Below are positions 1 to 7,928 of a DNA stretch of 20,524 bases, piece by piece. Under the pieces are notes generated by a model. The model worked only from the letters and a program-made list of their open reading frames with translations. It was not told the DNA's origin and made no database searches. Source of the stretch: a virus; the IMG/VR virus record IMGVR_UViG_3300017952_004623, positions 1 through 20,524 of that record; one strand, written 5' to 3'. The translations under genes were made by a program, and so were the position numbers. The stretch's first letter is position 1. Each line of letters opens with the position of its first letter.

Positions 1-792
1 CATATAAGATAAAATTTTATCGGCATCTTTAAATGGATTTTTAACTCGAAGAAAAGCTGTATCTTCACTTAGAGCTGTAACTTCGTAATACGTGTTAGAA
101 TCCGAGTCCATTACGGACAATAAAGTAGTAATATATTTTTCCGATAAAGTTATTTCCCTAAAGGGCACAAATTCATTTGGTATATTAATAGTTTCGGTTT
201 TTTCAATACCTGATACAGAACTAACACTTTTAAAAACTGCAAACGTTGCTGGAATGCCATTTTCGTCAACAGAATTAATTTGATATTGAGCCACTAACGC
301 GCCTGATTCATTTACCTGGCTAAAGTCCAAATCATCCGTAGTATAAAAGGTAATTCCGCTATCAGATGATATTGATGTTCCAGCTAATATAACTGGGAGT
401 GCATTATTTTGTGGTTGATAATTTTGTGTATTTGGATTTAGTTCTGATGGGACTATAATTGTGAATTCAATATCGGTAGTAGCCGGAGCTGTACCAACAA
501 TATCAACACCGGCATTTCTCAAATGAGTAAGAATATTTTCAGGTTCTACTGCTAACTGTGGATCTAATTCTTTAAAAGAGTGATCTAAATAATAACTTAA
601 AGAATCTCCCACAGTAGCAACGAAGTCTAAAAACATGCCACCGACGGAAGCTTCCGAAAAATCTTGAATTTTATCTGGAAAATAAGTTCTTGCTGTATTT
701 AAAAGATTATTTCGAATAGATTCAAAATCTTTTGCTAGAAAAGTTTTATTTTGTTGTTTTTTAATGTCTTTTTTTATTTTATTGGTTGCCAT
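1..792 (-). CDS. gp6: Baseplate wedge protein gp6-like (baseplate J family), 3' end outside window
   Basis: The first 264 residues are visible and the frame runs open off the left edge, so the C-terminal part is missing. After a lysine-rich start, the region around residues 20-110 has the pattern of T4 gp6 and baseplate J proteins: DFESIRNNLL, then a YFPDKIQDFSEASVGGMF stretch, then VGDSLSYYLDHSFKE, then LRNAGVDIVGTAPA. In this family gp6 forms the inner ring of the baseplate wedge and ties wedges together around the hub. The start ATG overlaps the stop of the gp25 gene by one base (TAATG), which indicates translational coupling. The gp25-gp6 neighbourhood is typical of T4-like phages. The identification rests on motif recall and gene order rather than an alignment. 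Confidence 0.9.
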   Translation of the reverse strand, partial: MATNKIKKDIKKQQNKTFLAKDFESIRNNLLNTARTYFPDKIQDFSEASVGGMFLDFVATVGDSLSYYLDHSFKELDPQLAVEPENILTHLRNAGVDIVGTAPATTDIEFTIIVPSELNPNTQNYQPQNNALPVILAGTSISSDSGITFYTTDDLDFSQVNESGALVAQYQINSVDENGIPATFAVFKSVSSVSGIEKTETINIPNEFVPFREITLSEKYITTLLSVMDSDSNTYYEVTALSEDTAFLRVKNPFKDADKILSYM

Positions 793-1277
793 TAGCTAGT
801 CACCACTATCACTGCTTCTACATTTTGATCAAAAGCCCCAATTGAATTAACAGAATATATAATTTTAATTTTGTTTAAAACAGAATTACCATCTTCACTT
901 CGAATAATTTCTGTTTCCATCGTTTGCAAACTAATATAAGGCATATAGTTTGCTACAGCTGTAGAAATTCTTGTTAAAGCCTCAGAAACAACATCTTCTG
1001 ATGTTAAATCATATGCTAATTCTTTCAAATTAGCTCCAAAATTATTTAACATCAGTCTTTCGCCATGATTGGTGCTAATCAGATTCCTCAAATTATCTCT
1101 GATTTGATCCTTCAAATCAACAGACATTTTAAACATTGAACCTGCTGCTTGATCGAATGAAACCGGCGTTAAAATACCAATTGGTTCCTTTCTAAGGACT
1201 GCTTGTTGTTGTTTTTGAAAATCAGATTGCAGCTGACCGACTGATTTAAAATCATATATCTTTTTGGTTTGTGCCAT
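792..1277 (-). CDS. gp25: Baseplate wedge subunit gp25-like (GPW/gp25 family)
   Basis: This 161-residue protein carries the gp25 family signature at residues 72-87 (GERLMLNNFGANLKEL). An upstream helical region with DLKDQIRDNLRNLIST leads into it. The family is a conserved baseplate wedge component in contractile tails and related machines, where it helps link the wedge to the sheath. T4 gp25 is about 132 residues, so this copy has a longer N-terminus, roughly residues 1-45 and rich in Lys and Gln. ATG at 1277 is preceded by AAGG five bases upstream. The gene follows a 45-base gap, the widest in the window, and its stop overlaps the gp6 start by one base. Confidence 0.93.
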   Translation of the reverse strand: MAQTKKIYDFKSVGQLQSDFQKQQQAVLRKEPIGILTPVSFDQAAGSMFKMSVDLKDQIRDNLRNLISTNHGERLMLNNFGANLKELAYDLTSEDVVSEALTRISTAVANYMPYISLQTMETEIIRSEDGNSVLNKIKIIYSVNSIGAFDQNVEAVIVVTS

Positions 1278-1322
1278 TGTACCTTAGTCCTGACACTAAA
1301 TATCATAATTTAAGAATCGATT

Positions 1323-2345
1323 CTATACAATGTTGCCGGATCCAACACCTTTACTTGAAACTGTATAAGCCGGAATTGGCGCGCCAGATTGGGTAATATG
1401 ACCAGTTACCGTTTCTCCGCCCGATACAGATATTTCCACTGATACAATAGCTTTCATGAAAAAATTTTGAATTGCTAAACATGCTTGCGATGACAAATTG
1501 AATATTAAGTTATCTGAATTAACACCTGTCTGAGATCCTAACTCTGCTGATGTTAAGTACGCATTTTCTATTGCTTTTTTTAAAACAATATAATCATTAA
1601 AGTTTTGTGCTTCTTTTTTTAACAAAGAATTTTCTGCTTGCACATCTAAACTTTGTCGCTTAGAAATTACTAAAGCCGATAGCTGTTGTGGAATTGGTCC
1701 TATTTCATCCTGTTTTTTTTTATCATAAAGAAAAGAAACTTTGCTAGCTGTTGATTTTCCCTTTCCCGGAGTACTAACAATGCCCACTGCAAACGTTGAA
1801 GATACTGTTGGCTGCCCTGGTGAAACTAAGTGATCAGTCTCTACCGTTAGTGATTCAACATAAATTTGAATCGCAATTGCCATTTCTTGCGCCAAATCCG
1901 AAATAATTTTTTTAGGATCGGCCCCAATTTCAGCCCCTCTTTCGTAAGAATTTTTAAAAGTTAAAAAAAAATTTGATTCTAATTTTTTAATATTTTTCAA
2001 TAAATTGGTAAGTTTTCCTGTACCAGTGCTAGATCCAACTGAGGCTGTTGTGCCTATAGGCGGATTTTTTGCGTCAATAATGCCCGAAACAGTGATACTT
2101 CCTTTCTTTTTTGTAATTTTTTGTGTAGAAGGTGAAAGAGAAATTTCTTGACCGGCTGGAATAATATCTACGGTGTTAACTTGAGCTTTTTCTGCATAAT
2201 TTTTAATAGCATTACTAATTTCTTTTGCCAATTCCATGGCAATTTTTTCTGGTTGTGCGCCTGTCAAAAAACCATTATTTTTAGCATTCATATATGCTAA
2301 TTGAACTTCTGATATGAATACTGGTAAAGCTGTAGTCAAAGACAC
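1323..2345 (-). CDS. Putative virion structural protein with three copies of an internal module
   Basis: I do not recognise a named family for this 340-residue protein. It contains three diverged copies of a module of about 60 residues, at roughly 8-66, 122-178 and 253-311. Each has a helical part with an Ala-Ile-rich heart (for example NAIKNYAEKAQV, IAIQIYVESLTV, LAIQNFFMKAIV). A short turn ending in Pro/Gly-Gly follows, then a Gly/Ser/Thr-rich beta-like tail. The linker at 70-110 is basic (ITKKKG). The start is GTG, supported by GGAG eight bases upstream and no better ATG nearby. It sits between the gp5-like gene and gp25, so a role as a baseplate or virion component is inferred from position and repeat architecture only. 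Confidence 0.72.
   Translation of the reverse strand: MSLTTALPVFISEVQLAYMNAKNNGFLTGAQPEKIAMELAKEISNAIKNYAEKAQVNTVDIIPAGQEISLSPSTQKITKKKGSITVSGIIDAKNPPIGTTASVGSSTGTGKLTNLLKNIKKLESNFFLTFKNSYERGAEIGADPKKIISDLAQEMAIAIQIYVESLTVETDHLVSPGQPTVSSTFAVGIVSTPGKGKSTASKVSFLYDKKKQDEIGPIPQQLSALVISKRQSLDVQAENSLLKKEAQNFNDYIVLKKAIENAYLTSAELGSQTGVNSDNLIFNLSSQACLAIQNFFMKAIVSVEISVSGGETVTGHITQSGAPIPAYTVSSKGVGSGNIV
1413..1589 (-). repeat. Internal protein repeat, copy 3
   Basis: Residues 253-311 of the same protein. This is the most diverged copy: IENAYLTSAELG, TGVNSDNLIFNLSSQ, LAIQNFFMKAIV, ending VSGGE. It is followed by the Gly/Ser-rich C-terminus of the protein. Confidence 0.6.
1812..1982 (-). repeat. Internal protein repeat, copy 2
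   Basis: Residues 122-178 of the same protein. Landmarks are FKNSYERGAEIGADPKKI, DLAQEMAIAIQIYVE and a closing VSPGQ. GADPKKI and the DLAQE stretch align directly with GAQPEKI and the ELAKE stretch of copy 1. Confidence 0.7.
2148..2324 (-). repeat. Internal protein repeat, copy 1
   Basis: Residues 8-66 of the 340-residue structural protein. Landmarks are AYMNAKNNG, GAQPEKIAMELAKEISNAI, NYAEKAQV and a closing IPAGQ. It matches copies 2 and 3 in residue spacing. The similarity is at protein level, not obvious at DNA level, so the duplication is old. Confidence 0.7.
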
Positions 2346-2348
2346 AAA

Positions 2349-4031
2349 TTATTCTCCAAAAATTCTTTCTGATTTGACAGTTTCAATGTCATTTTTTAAA
2401 TTTTGAATATTATTTTTTAAATTTGTTGCAGCATCTACAATTTGCTTCGAAGGCGCACCATACCCCGGGGTCGTATGCAATTGCAAAGATTGACAAAATT
2501 TATCCAGGGCGTCCATAGTGTTTTCCCACAGACTTTTTAATTCTCTGTATTTAATATACGGCTGTGCTTCTGTAACGTCTTCAGAAACTTTTATACCGCC
2601 GTTGCCCTTATCATCTTTTTGTCGCCCTAAAAATATTTGCCGGCCGCTAATTTGAATTGTACCATCCGCCTCGATATAAATGCATGCAAGATCTTCGTCT
2701 GGTTTTCCTTCCTTGACAATTCGAATAGTTCCATTTGTTTCAGAAAAATTTTCTGGAAGTTTATTTTTAACAGTTTCTAATGGGGTTTTTCTAGCTACAA
2801 TCCTAACGTGATCGGACTTAACAGCAATACATGGCGCAGAAACTGCACTATTAAATTGATTTTTATTATCAAACCCTTTTGCTTTGATAACATTTAATCC
2901 TAATTTTTCATCAACATTACTTCGTTCACTAATGTATATTCTACTGGCATCAACTAAAAAATCCGGATCACCTTCTACAGGATTTGTTTGCAAATTACCG
3001 ACAATACCTGGCGCCAATTTTGATTCGACGTCAATTTGATCTAAATCTTTAGTTTGTGTTTCACCTGGATTTTTATCAGTTTCAAAACCTAAAGAATTCT
3101 CTACAATGAATGGCTGAGTGCTATTCTTATTAGAATAGGCTTGTTTTAGATCACGATTTTTTGCCTTTAATTCTTGCAATGCTGAAAAAAATCTTCCGCG
3201 ACCAGCAACTATATCGATAGCACCAGACTTATTTTCTATTTCTTTTTGAGTCGCTATAGAATACGTATTTTGTTCACTAGGCCTATTAATAAAGTCCCAT
3301 GCTGCATCTGTTCCTAAGCTTATTGATGTATTATTAGATCCTTGTAAAACTAAATCTCCAGGTTTTTTAGTAAGTCTAGGAACAGGCTCAATTTTAAATT
3401 TTTCCGTAGCAAAAATCATTAAATTTTCTAATGCATTGTTGTTTCTTACTAATAAAGACGAGCCTTCTTTAAGAATATTTTCGTATTTAGAACCGGCTCC
3501 TTTGTTTAAATTAGGAAAATCTAATTGCCTAGCTGCCGGCGGGATTGGGGCAGCCGTAAGAGGTACGTCAATTCTTTTGCTATGGTTTCCAATTAGTCTT
3601 GTTGGAGAAGTAAAATTTGCATCTTCAAGCTCGATTGAACCTGGAATTCTACATATCCAATATGCACGCGTAGAAATTTCTTCATCTAACAAAAATTCTT
3701 TAAAAATCCATACCGCTTCACCGACTTTGACGGGAACAGAAAGATGCGACGAAAAAAATGGAAAACAAATATAATCTCCGCGGTCAGATTCGGAGTTGAA
3801 ATCAGTTATAATTCTGCAAACAATAGAATTTCTAGGAGCAATTTGATATAAATCTTTATCACTTTTTCTAACATTTGATGGAGTAAATTCTCTGAGTGAT
3901 GGATCACATAAGGTTTCAACAACAATGCCTTTATGAAAAATTCGACTCTTTGAAAGCTCATTAACTCTGGATAAAACTGAGTTATTAGGAGCTGCAGCGT
4001 TTTTTCCCTCACGCGCTTCTTTTGTAGTCAT
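2349..4031 (-). CDS. Putative baseplate hub/spike protein, gp5-like OB-fold structural protein
   Basis: The protein has 560 residues. Residues about 65-130 look like the beta-rich OB domain of T4-type hub proteins (SIVCRIITDF, GDYICFPFF, VKVGEAVWIF, AYWICRIPG). Residues about 390-480 hold short beta-strand patterns (SDHVRIVARK, GTIRIVKEG, ACIYIEADGTIQISGRQIFL) of the sort seen in gp5/VgrG-like spike shafts. The C-terminus (about 520-560) is a predicted coiled coil with an Asn/Asp/Lys heptad look. I see no lysozyme domain between these parts, unlike T4 gp5. ATG at 4031 has AAGGA about seven bases upstream. The neighbours gp25 and gp6 support a baseplate role. The exact gp5 assignment is an inference; it may instead be a different virion protein. 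Confidence 0.6.
   Translation of the reverse strand: MTTKEAREGKNAAAPNNSVLSRVNELSKSRIFHKGIVVETLCDPSLREFTPSNVRKSDKDLYQIAPRNSIVCRIITDFNSESDRGDYICFPFFSSHLSVPVKVGEAVWIFKEFLLDEEISTRAYWICRIPGSIELEDANFTSPTRLIGNHSKRIDVPLTAAPIPPAARQLDFPNLNKGAGSKYENILKEGSSLLVRNNNALENLMIFATEKFKIEPVPRLTKKPGDLVLQGSNNTSISLGTDAAWDFINRPSEQNTYSIATQKEIENKSGAIDIVAGRGRFFSALQELKAKNRDLKQAYSNKNSTQPFIVENSLGFETDKNPGETQTKDLDQIDVESKLAPGIVGNLQTNPVEGDPDFLVDASRIYISERSNVDEKLGLNVIKAKGFDNKNQFNSAVSAPCIAVKSDHVRIVARKTPLETVKNKLPENFSETNGTIRIVKEGKPDEDLACIYIEADGTIQISGRQIFLGRQKDDKGNGGIKVSEDVTEAQPYIKYRELKSLWENTMDALDKFCQSLQLHTTPGYGAPSKQIVDAATNLKNNIQNLKNDIETVKSERIFGE
2354..2357 (-). promoter_or_regulatory. Ribosome binding site supporting a GTG start
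   Basis: GGAG reads on the minus strand eight bases before GTG at 2345. It lies in the last codons of the upstream gp5-like gene. It is the main reason for accepting the GTG as start of the 340-residue protein. Confidence 0.7.
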
Positions 4032-4034
4032 AGT

Positions 4035-4412
4035 TTATCCTTCTATCTGCGCAAAAATATCTTCTGAATCGACCGTATTCTGTCGCTCAATTTCCTTGGT
4101 GATCAAACCGGCCAGGCTTAAAAGCTGATCATTGGCCTTAGTCATTCGCTCCAGATATTTGACCAGAGTTGGACCCAGAGTGGCGTGTTCGGGAGCTGTA
4201 GCTCCCAACTGCGAAAAGGCCTGAGTGAAAAGGGCGCTAGCACAGATTCGATCGTTCTTGGCATTGTTATAAATTTCCAGCCACAGAAAAAGTTTGCGCT
4301 GATCCAAGCCATCCACATTTGCCAGAATCTCTTCGAATTCGGTAATCTTTTTCTTGGCCTGCTTGTCCGACTCCATCAGTTTTTCAATTTTTTTTGCGTC
4401 GTTTGCTTTCAT
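4035..4412 (-). CDS. Small conserved-looking phage protein of unknown function
   Basis: This 125-residue protein appears entirely helical. It has a charged N-terminus (KKIEKLMESDKQAKKK), a central LFLWLEIYNNAKNDR stretch, then a segment around 73-105 (HATLGPTLVKYLERMTKAND) and an acidic C-terminus ending DIFAQIEG. I recognise no named domain. It lies seven bases downstream of the late sigma factor and three bases upstream of the gp5-like gene. Composition is near 50% GC, like the sigma gene and unlike the AT-rich structural genes after it. A role with the sigma factor, for example as a gp33-like co-activator, is possible from position alone but has no sequence support beyond a short acidic-hydrophobic tail. 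Confidence 0.8.
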   Translation of the reverse strand: MKANDAKKIEKLMESDKQAKKKITEFEEILANVDGLDQRKLFLWLEIYNNAKNDRICASALFTQAFSQLGATAPEHATLGPTLVKYLERMTKANDQLLSLAGLITKEIERQNTVDSEDIFAQIEG

Positions 4413-4419
4413 AGCCTCT

Positions 4420-5172
4420 TTACACCGCGTTTTCTTTCTCTCGATCTTCTACCGTCAGTTTGGCATAGATCTTTCGAATCTTGCCCATCGATTTTGACAG
4501 GCTCTTTTTGTCTAGACCTGACAGTTCAGCCAGATAAACGTAAATAGACTGTTTGTTAAAGAAGTCAAGCTCCTTGGCTGAATCAAAAAGGTTTTCCACG
4601 GCACTAATCGTCACCAGGTCTCTATCTTCTGTTAGAAAGTCTCGAATCTTTCTCACTCGCGCCAGATTCTCCTCTCGTCTTTCGCCGTTGATCATAAGTT
4701 CTTCGGTAGAAGGCAATTCATTGAATCGACTCAACTGGGCCATAATATTGGCATCGGCAGCATTATCAGCATCTCGAATATCATCTAGATAAACATGCTT
4801 GTAATACTTTTTTCGATGAGAATTGGTGGTATTGATGAGAAAGTTCTTTGCTACCACGTTAAAATAAGAAAAGGCCTTGGAGCCGCGATCTGGATTCCAC
4901 TTGTGAAGGCTCTTAAAGATGAAAAAGCAGCCGTCTTCTATTAATTCAGTAGTGGTAGCAAGAGGCGACCTGAAGCCATAAACATAAATCAGACTCTCCA
5001 CCAGTTTTTTTGTTGCCGGCAAAATTTCGTCGGCATAAACTTTTTCGCGCTCTTTTTCGCACGCTGAAGTCAGAAATTTAGTGATGCTGACCTCAGTCTC
5101 CTTATTGAAATACATGACCCTTTTCTGTCCGGGCCTTCTGCGAATTCTTTTTCTGCCTTTTTTGACTGCCAT
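4420..5172 (-). CDS. gp55: Late-transcription sigma factor, gp55-like
   Basis: The protein has 250 residues. Residues about 76-117 read as sigma-70 region 2: ELIEDGCFFIFKSLHKW, then NPDRGSKAFSYFNVVAKNF, as in the core-binding and -10 recognition helices. The N-terminus is very basic (KKGRKRIRRRPGQKR, 4-18). The later part (about 200-245) is helical and may be a degenerate region 4, ending in ENAV. In T4-type phages gp55 directs host RNA polymerase to late promoters together with the sliding clamp and gp33. This copy is longer than T4 gp55 (185 residues) and lacks an obvious hydrophobic clamp-binding C-terminus. GAGG about seven bases before ATG at 5172 supports the start, directly abutting the upstream stop. 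Confidence 0.85.
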   Translation of the reverse strand: MAVKKGRKRIRRRPGQKRVMYFNKETEVSITKFLTSACEKEREKVYADEILPATKKLVESLIYVYGFRSPLATTTELIEDGCFFIFKSLHKWNPDRGSKAFSYFNVVAKNFLINTTNSHRKKYYKHVYLDDIRDADNAADANIMAQLSRFNELPSTEELMINGERREENLARVRKIRDFLTEDRDLVTISAVENLFDSAKELDFFNKQSIYVYLAELSGLDKKSLSKSMGKIRKIYAKLTVEDREKENAV

Positions 5173-5451
5173 CTAATCCTCTTCTAATTCCACATTTTTT
5201 GCGAGTGAAATGGCAACAGAGTGCAGAGAGTCTCGAACCACACTGATATCTTTCACCACTGCTTTGACTTCCGGAGAATCAAAGAACAGAGGCCTCTTGA
5301 GTATCTCGGACATGGCATCGTATTTTTCGTCGATGACGTCCAGACACTCCTCGATGGCGTCTTCCATGCGCAATACTGCCATTCCCAGCTTTACAGTCTG
5401 GTATATGAAAAAGGCCAAGAGAAGACAAAGTGCAATGCAAACGTAGATCAT
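5173..5451 (-). CDS. Small single-pass membrane protein
   Basis: The 92-residue protein has one hydrophobic segment at residues 2-27 (IYVCIALCLLLAFFIYQ leading in). An acidic helical stretch (EDAIEECLDVIDEKYDAM) follows, then a conserved-looking patch LFFDSPEVKAVVKDI around 55-69. There is no cleavable signal motif, so an N-terminally anchored protein with a cytoplasmic or periplasmic coiled region is likely. It starts one base after the GT4 gene stop and abuts the sigma factor gene. Similar small membrane proteins occur beside late genes in marine T4-like phages as I recall, but I know no function. Lysis or assembly roles would be guesses. Confidence 0.78.
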   Translation of the reverse strand: MIYVCIALCLLLAFFIYQTVKLGMAVLRMEDAIEECLDVIDEKYDAMSEILKRPLFFDSPEVKAVVKDISVVRDSLHSVAISLAKNVELEED

Positions 5452-5452
5452 T

Positions 5453-6625
5453 TCAAACGTATTCTGTAATTATCTCTTCGAATTTTTTCTGCAGCGAATT
5501 CATACTGTGAGTTTCGCGCAATTTTTCGGTAAGGTCTGCTGCCGATAGTTTAAGTTTTTTGGCGTCTGTCACAGCAGTCTTGAGCTTTCTGACAAAATTG
5601 CCCTCTCTGGCCTCAGCCCACATTGCCCCCTTGACAAAAATCTTGCCGTCGACTCGACTCTGTGGAATCTCTTTCAGGTCATATTTTGCACGCAGAAAGC
5701 TGTCGCCCTCTAAAAATTCAGTGTGTGCAGACCAGTCAGTGGCCACAACGGGCAGTCCAGTCACTGCAGCTTCCAGAAGGGGCAGTCCGAAGCCTTCGCC
5801 TCGAGTAGCGCTCATGTAAGCAGTCAGCTTGGGGCTCTTGTAGAGGTCTCGCATTTCTTCTCGAGTCATTGGCCCATGAAGCATATAGAGCTTGGGAGAC
5901 TTGGGCCCGGAGACGCCAGCATGCAGCCTCACCTGCTTAAGCAGCTTTCTGACTAATTCTCGATCGATTGTGGTATCTCTGCCGCGAGACGTCTTGACGA
6001 TGAGTCCAACATTGGGCTTTCCATCGAATGCCTTCAGGAACCATACCAGGCTGGATATGAGATTTTTTCTGTCTGAGTCTGAAGCATCGCTGGTCAGTGT
6101 GCCGACCGTCAAAAAGTTGTGCTCGGTCTCCAGATGCTGAAGTGGATCACAGGAAGGCGCACTCAAAAGCTTGGGAAAATAAGCTTCGGGCAGAACTACA
6201 ATAGGCGTCTTGATTTTAACTGTGGCAGAATTTTCCAGAGTTTTTTTGGCAAATTCCGACGGTACAATTACCAAGTCCATTTTGTTGACGTGCAGATTGA
6301 CCCATTCCGAAGAGCTCCTGGTCGTTTCTACTCCGGCTGTCACGCCGATATTGAATCGCGCCAGTTTCTCGTCCCACTCATGAGGCAGCTGTACTTGCAA
6401 AGACAGGTCGAAGATGCCATTGGCAGGCTTGCTCGTCGACATGATCTGGCCGTAAATGCCCCCTTCCATATCGTGACTGACATTCCAGGGCGTAATGCCC
6501 CAGGGCAAAACTTGAGAGGTAATCTCCCAGTCTTTTTGAGCCTGACAAAACTGAAAGATCTGCCTGGAATGCACGCCGTAGCCCGACTGAGAAAGTAGAG
6601 GAGCTCTAATCAAAACCTTTTTCAT
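5453..6625 (-). CDS. Glycosyltransferase, GT4 family
   Basis: The protein has 390 residues from ATG at 6625. The C-terminal nucleotide-sugar domain is clear: GLIVKTSRGRD (207-217), LHGPMTREEMRDLY (249-262) and the GT4 signature RGEGFGLPLLEAAVTGLPVV around 275-294, with the two conserved glutamates. The N-terminal Rossmann-like domain starts KKVLIRAPLLSQSGYGVHSR, where GYGVHSR is the acceptor-side glycine loop. An upstream GTG-like extension to 6697 is rejected. The ATG at 6625 has GGAGGA at ideal spacing and overlaps the previous stop as ATGA. It follows another GT4 gene and probably acts with it on the same glycan or virion target. Donor and acceptor cannot be told. Confidence 0.9.
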   Translation of the reverse strand: MKKVLIRAPLLSQSGYGVHSRQIFQFCQAQKDWEITSQVLPWGITPWNVSHDMEGGIYGQIMSTSKPANGIFDLSLQVQLPHEWDEKLARFNIGVTAGVETTRSSSEWVNLHVNKMDLVIVPSEFAKKTLENSATVKIKTPIVVLPEAYFPKLLSAPSCDPLQHLETEHNFLTVGTLTSDASDSDRKNLISSLVWFLKAFDGKPNVGLIVKTSRGRDTTIDRELVRKLLKQVRLHAGVSGPKSPKLYMLHGPMTREEMRDLYKSPKLTAYMSATRGEGFGLPLLEAAVTGLPVVATDWSAHTEFLEGDSFLRAKYDLKEIPQSRVDGKIFVKGAMWAEAREGNFVRKLKTAVTDAKKLKLSAADLTEKLRETHSMNSLQKKFEEIITEYV

Positions 6626-7884
6626 GCGATTTCCTCCAAGCAATACTTTCCGTCTTTTTGATAGTTTTCTGACAGATCCCACAGGGTCTCGTGCCACTTA
6701 TCAATAGTGGTCTGCATGGCAAACTCCGACTGCACATAATCTCGAGCTTTTTGGCCCAGGGCCTTTCTTTTTTCTGTGCCCATTTTGTACATGTCATACA
6801 GAGCTTTGGCAACTGTATCAGTACTCACATAGTCCTCGTAGATATAAGGAACCAGCTGAGATCCAACTAGAGTCTGCATCTCCACGTCTAACGCAATACC
6901 ATTTTCGCTGCCGTCTCGGTGATCTACAACTTGTCTCGTAAGGCCGCCGGTTTTGATTGCGATGACTGGCTTGCCTACTTTCATAGCTTCCAGAGTGGCC
7001 AGGCCAAAACCTTCTGCGTAAGCAATATTGATGCAGCAGTCTGAAATGTTGTGAAGCACGTTCATCTTTTCAAATTCAATGCGCTGATTAGAAAAGACCA
7101 CGCTTTGCACAACCCCCATTGCCTCAGTATTGACCAGAAGATTGGGGCCTTCTTGATCGGTGGGATCTGTATGCATAAGCAGAGTCGCGTCGCTTTTGCC
7201 CTCTGCTTCTAGCATTTTCATAAATTTCGACCAGGCCTCGATGACGTCGGCTGGCCTTTTGCGCCTGGCATTTCTGTTGACCCAGAAGACCACAAAGTGA
7301 TCTTGTCTCTCGGGACCCAGAACATTAATGCGATGCTGTTTGGCTTCGGCTTCTGGAATCGGAAAGAAGAGCTCGTCAGGCAAAGCATGCGGCACAAAAT
7401 TGGCCTTGCCCGGCACAATCTCGTTGACCATTTCGTAAGTCAGATGACTGTGACAATTGACGAGATCGGTGGCCTCATAGAGCACCTTGTTAAAGACAGG
7501 CGCCGGTCGATTGTCCCAGACATGCCAGTAAGCAATCGGGCAAATCTTGTTGATCTCTTCGTGCATCTCCCAGACGTAAATAAAAAATCTGGGATCCGTA
7601 AAGAGAAACAAGACGTCAGGCTGCTCAGAGGCAATTGCCTGTAATAGCATGTCTCGATTGCCAAAGCCGTCAATAGGCTTAATAACGAAGTCTGGATTGA
7701 CGGTGACGACATCGTAGTTTGGATGTTTGACTGCCGCGCCAAATTGCCTCACGGTCCAACAGCCCTTGTCGACGAGACCCTGAATCAAAAATCTGCTTTG
7801 GCAGCCAACTCCCGACGTACTCAATGCGTGATCGGAAAGCATAAGAATTTTTTTCTTAGGCTTGCTCTGGTTAATTATCTGCAT
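6622..7884 (-). CDS. Glycosyltransferase, GT4 family
   Basis: The protein has 420 residues. The N-terminal domain begins after a short Lys-rich lead with KILMLSDHALSTSGVGCQSR (12-31), the GT-B acceptor loop. The C-terminal domain has FWVNRNARRKRPADVIEAW (200-218) and the signature AEGFGLATLEAMKVGKPVIA (290-309), whose glutamates bind the donor diphosphate. A central WHVWDNRPAP motif (120-129) recalls glycosyltransferases of marine T4-like phages. The protein transfers a sugar from a nucleotide donor, probably in the cytoplasm; substrates are unknown. It ends with an ATGA overlap into the next GT4. No clear ribosome site precedes ATG at 7884. The second Met at residue 15 lacks one too, so the first ATG is kept. 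Confidence 0.9.
   Translation of the reverse strand: MQIINQSKPKKKILMLSDHALSTSGVGCQSRFLIQGLVDKGCWTVRQFGAAVKHPNYDVVTVNPDFVIKPIDGFGNRDMLLQAIASEQPDVLFLFTDPRFFIYVWEMHEEINKICPIAYWHVWDNRPAPVFNKVLYEATDLVNCHSHLTYEMVNEIVPGKANFVPHALPDELFFPIPEAEAKQHRINVLGPERQDHFVVFWVNRNARRKRPADVIEAWSKFMKMLEAEGKSDATLLMHTDPTDQEGPNLLVNTEAMGVVQSVVFSNQRIEFEKMNVLHNISDCCINIAYAEGFGLATLEAMKVGKPVIAIKTGGLTRQVVDHRDGSENGIALDVEMQTLVGSQLVPYIYEDYVSTDTVAKALYDMYKMGTEKRKALGQKARDYVQSEFAMQTTIDKWHETLWDLSENYQKDGKYCLEEIA
6632..6637 (-). promoter_or_regulatory. Strong ribosome binding site fixing the GT4 start
   Basis: GGAGGA reads on the minus strand six bases before ATG at 6625. It lies inside the end of the upstream GT4 gene. It decides between this start and the longer reading frame reaching 6697. 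Confidence 0.85.
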
Positions 7885-7928
7885 GCAATCATATTAGACC
7901 AAAAAAGTGGCTAGTAAAATGCAGAAAA

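Noticed and set aside
1302-1307. TATGAT on the minus strand upstream of gp25, a possible -10 box
   Set aside because: The spaced -35 position reads TTGTAT, matching consensus at only about half the bases, and AT-rich sequence makes such hits common.
1313-1324. Perfect 12-base palindrome AGAATCGATTCT at the end of the 340-residue gene
   Set aside because: It is short, has no loop and no U-run after it, and does not recur in the window, so neither terminator nor operator can be supported.
6119-6598. 159-codon open frame on the plus strand
   Set aside because: It lies antisense to a clear GT4 domain, has no family features and no ribosome site; it is a frame shadow of a GC-rich gene.
6626-6697. 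N-terminal extension of the second GT4 rich in Arg and Lys
   Set aside because: It overlaps the previous gene's coding frame and the ATG at 6625 has a strong ribosome site and ATGA junction.
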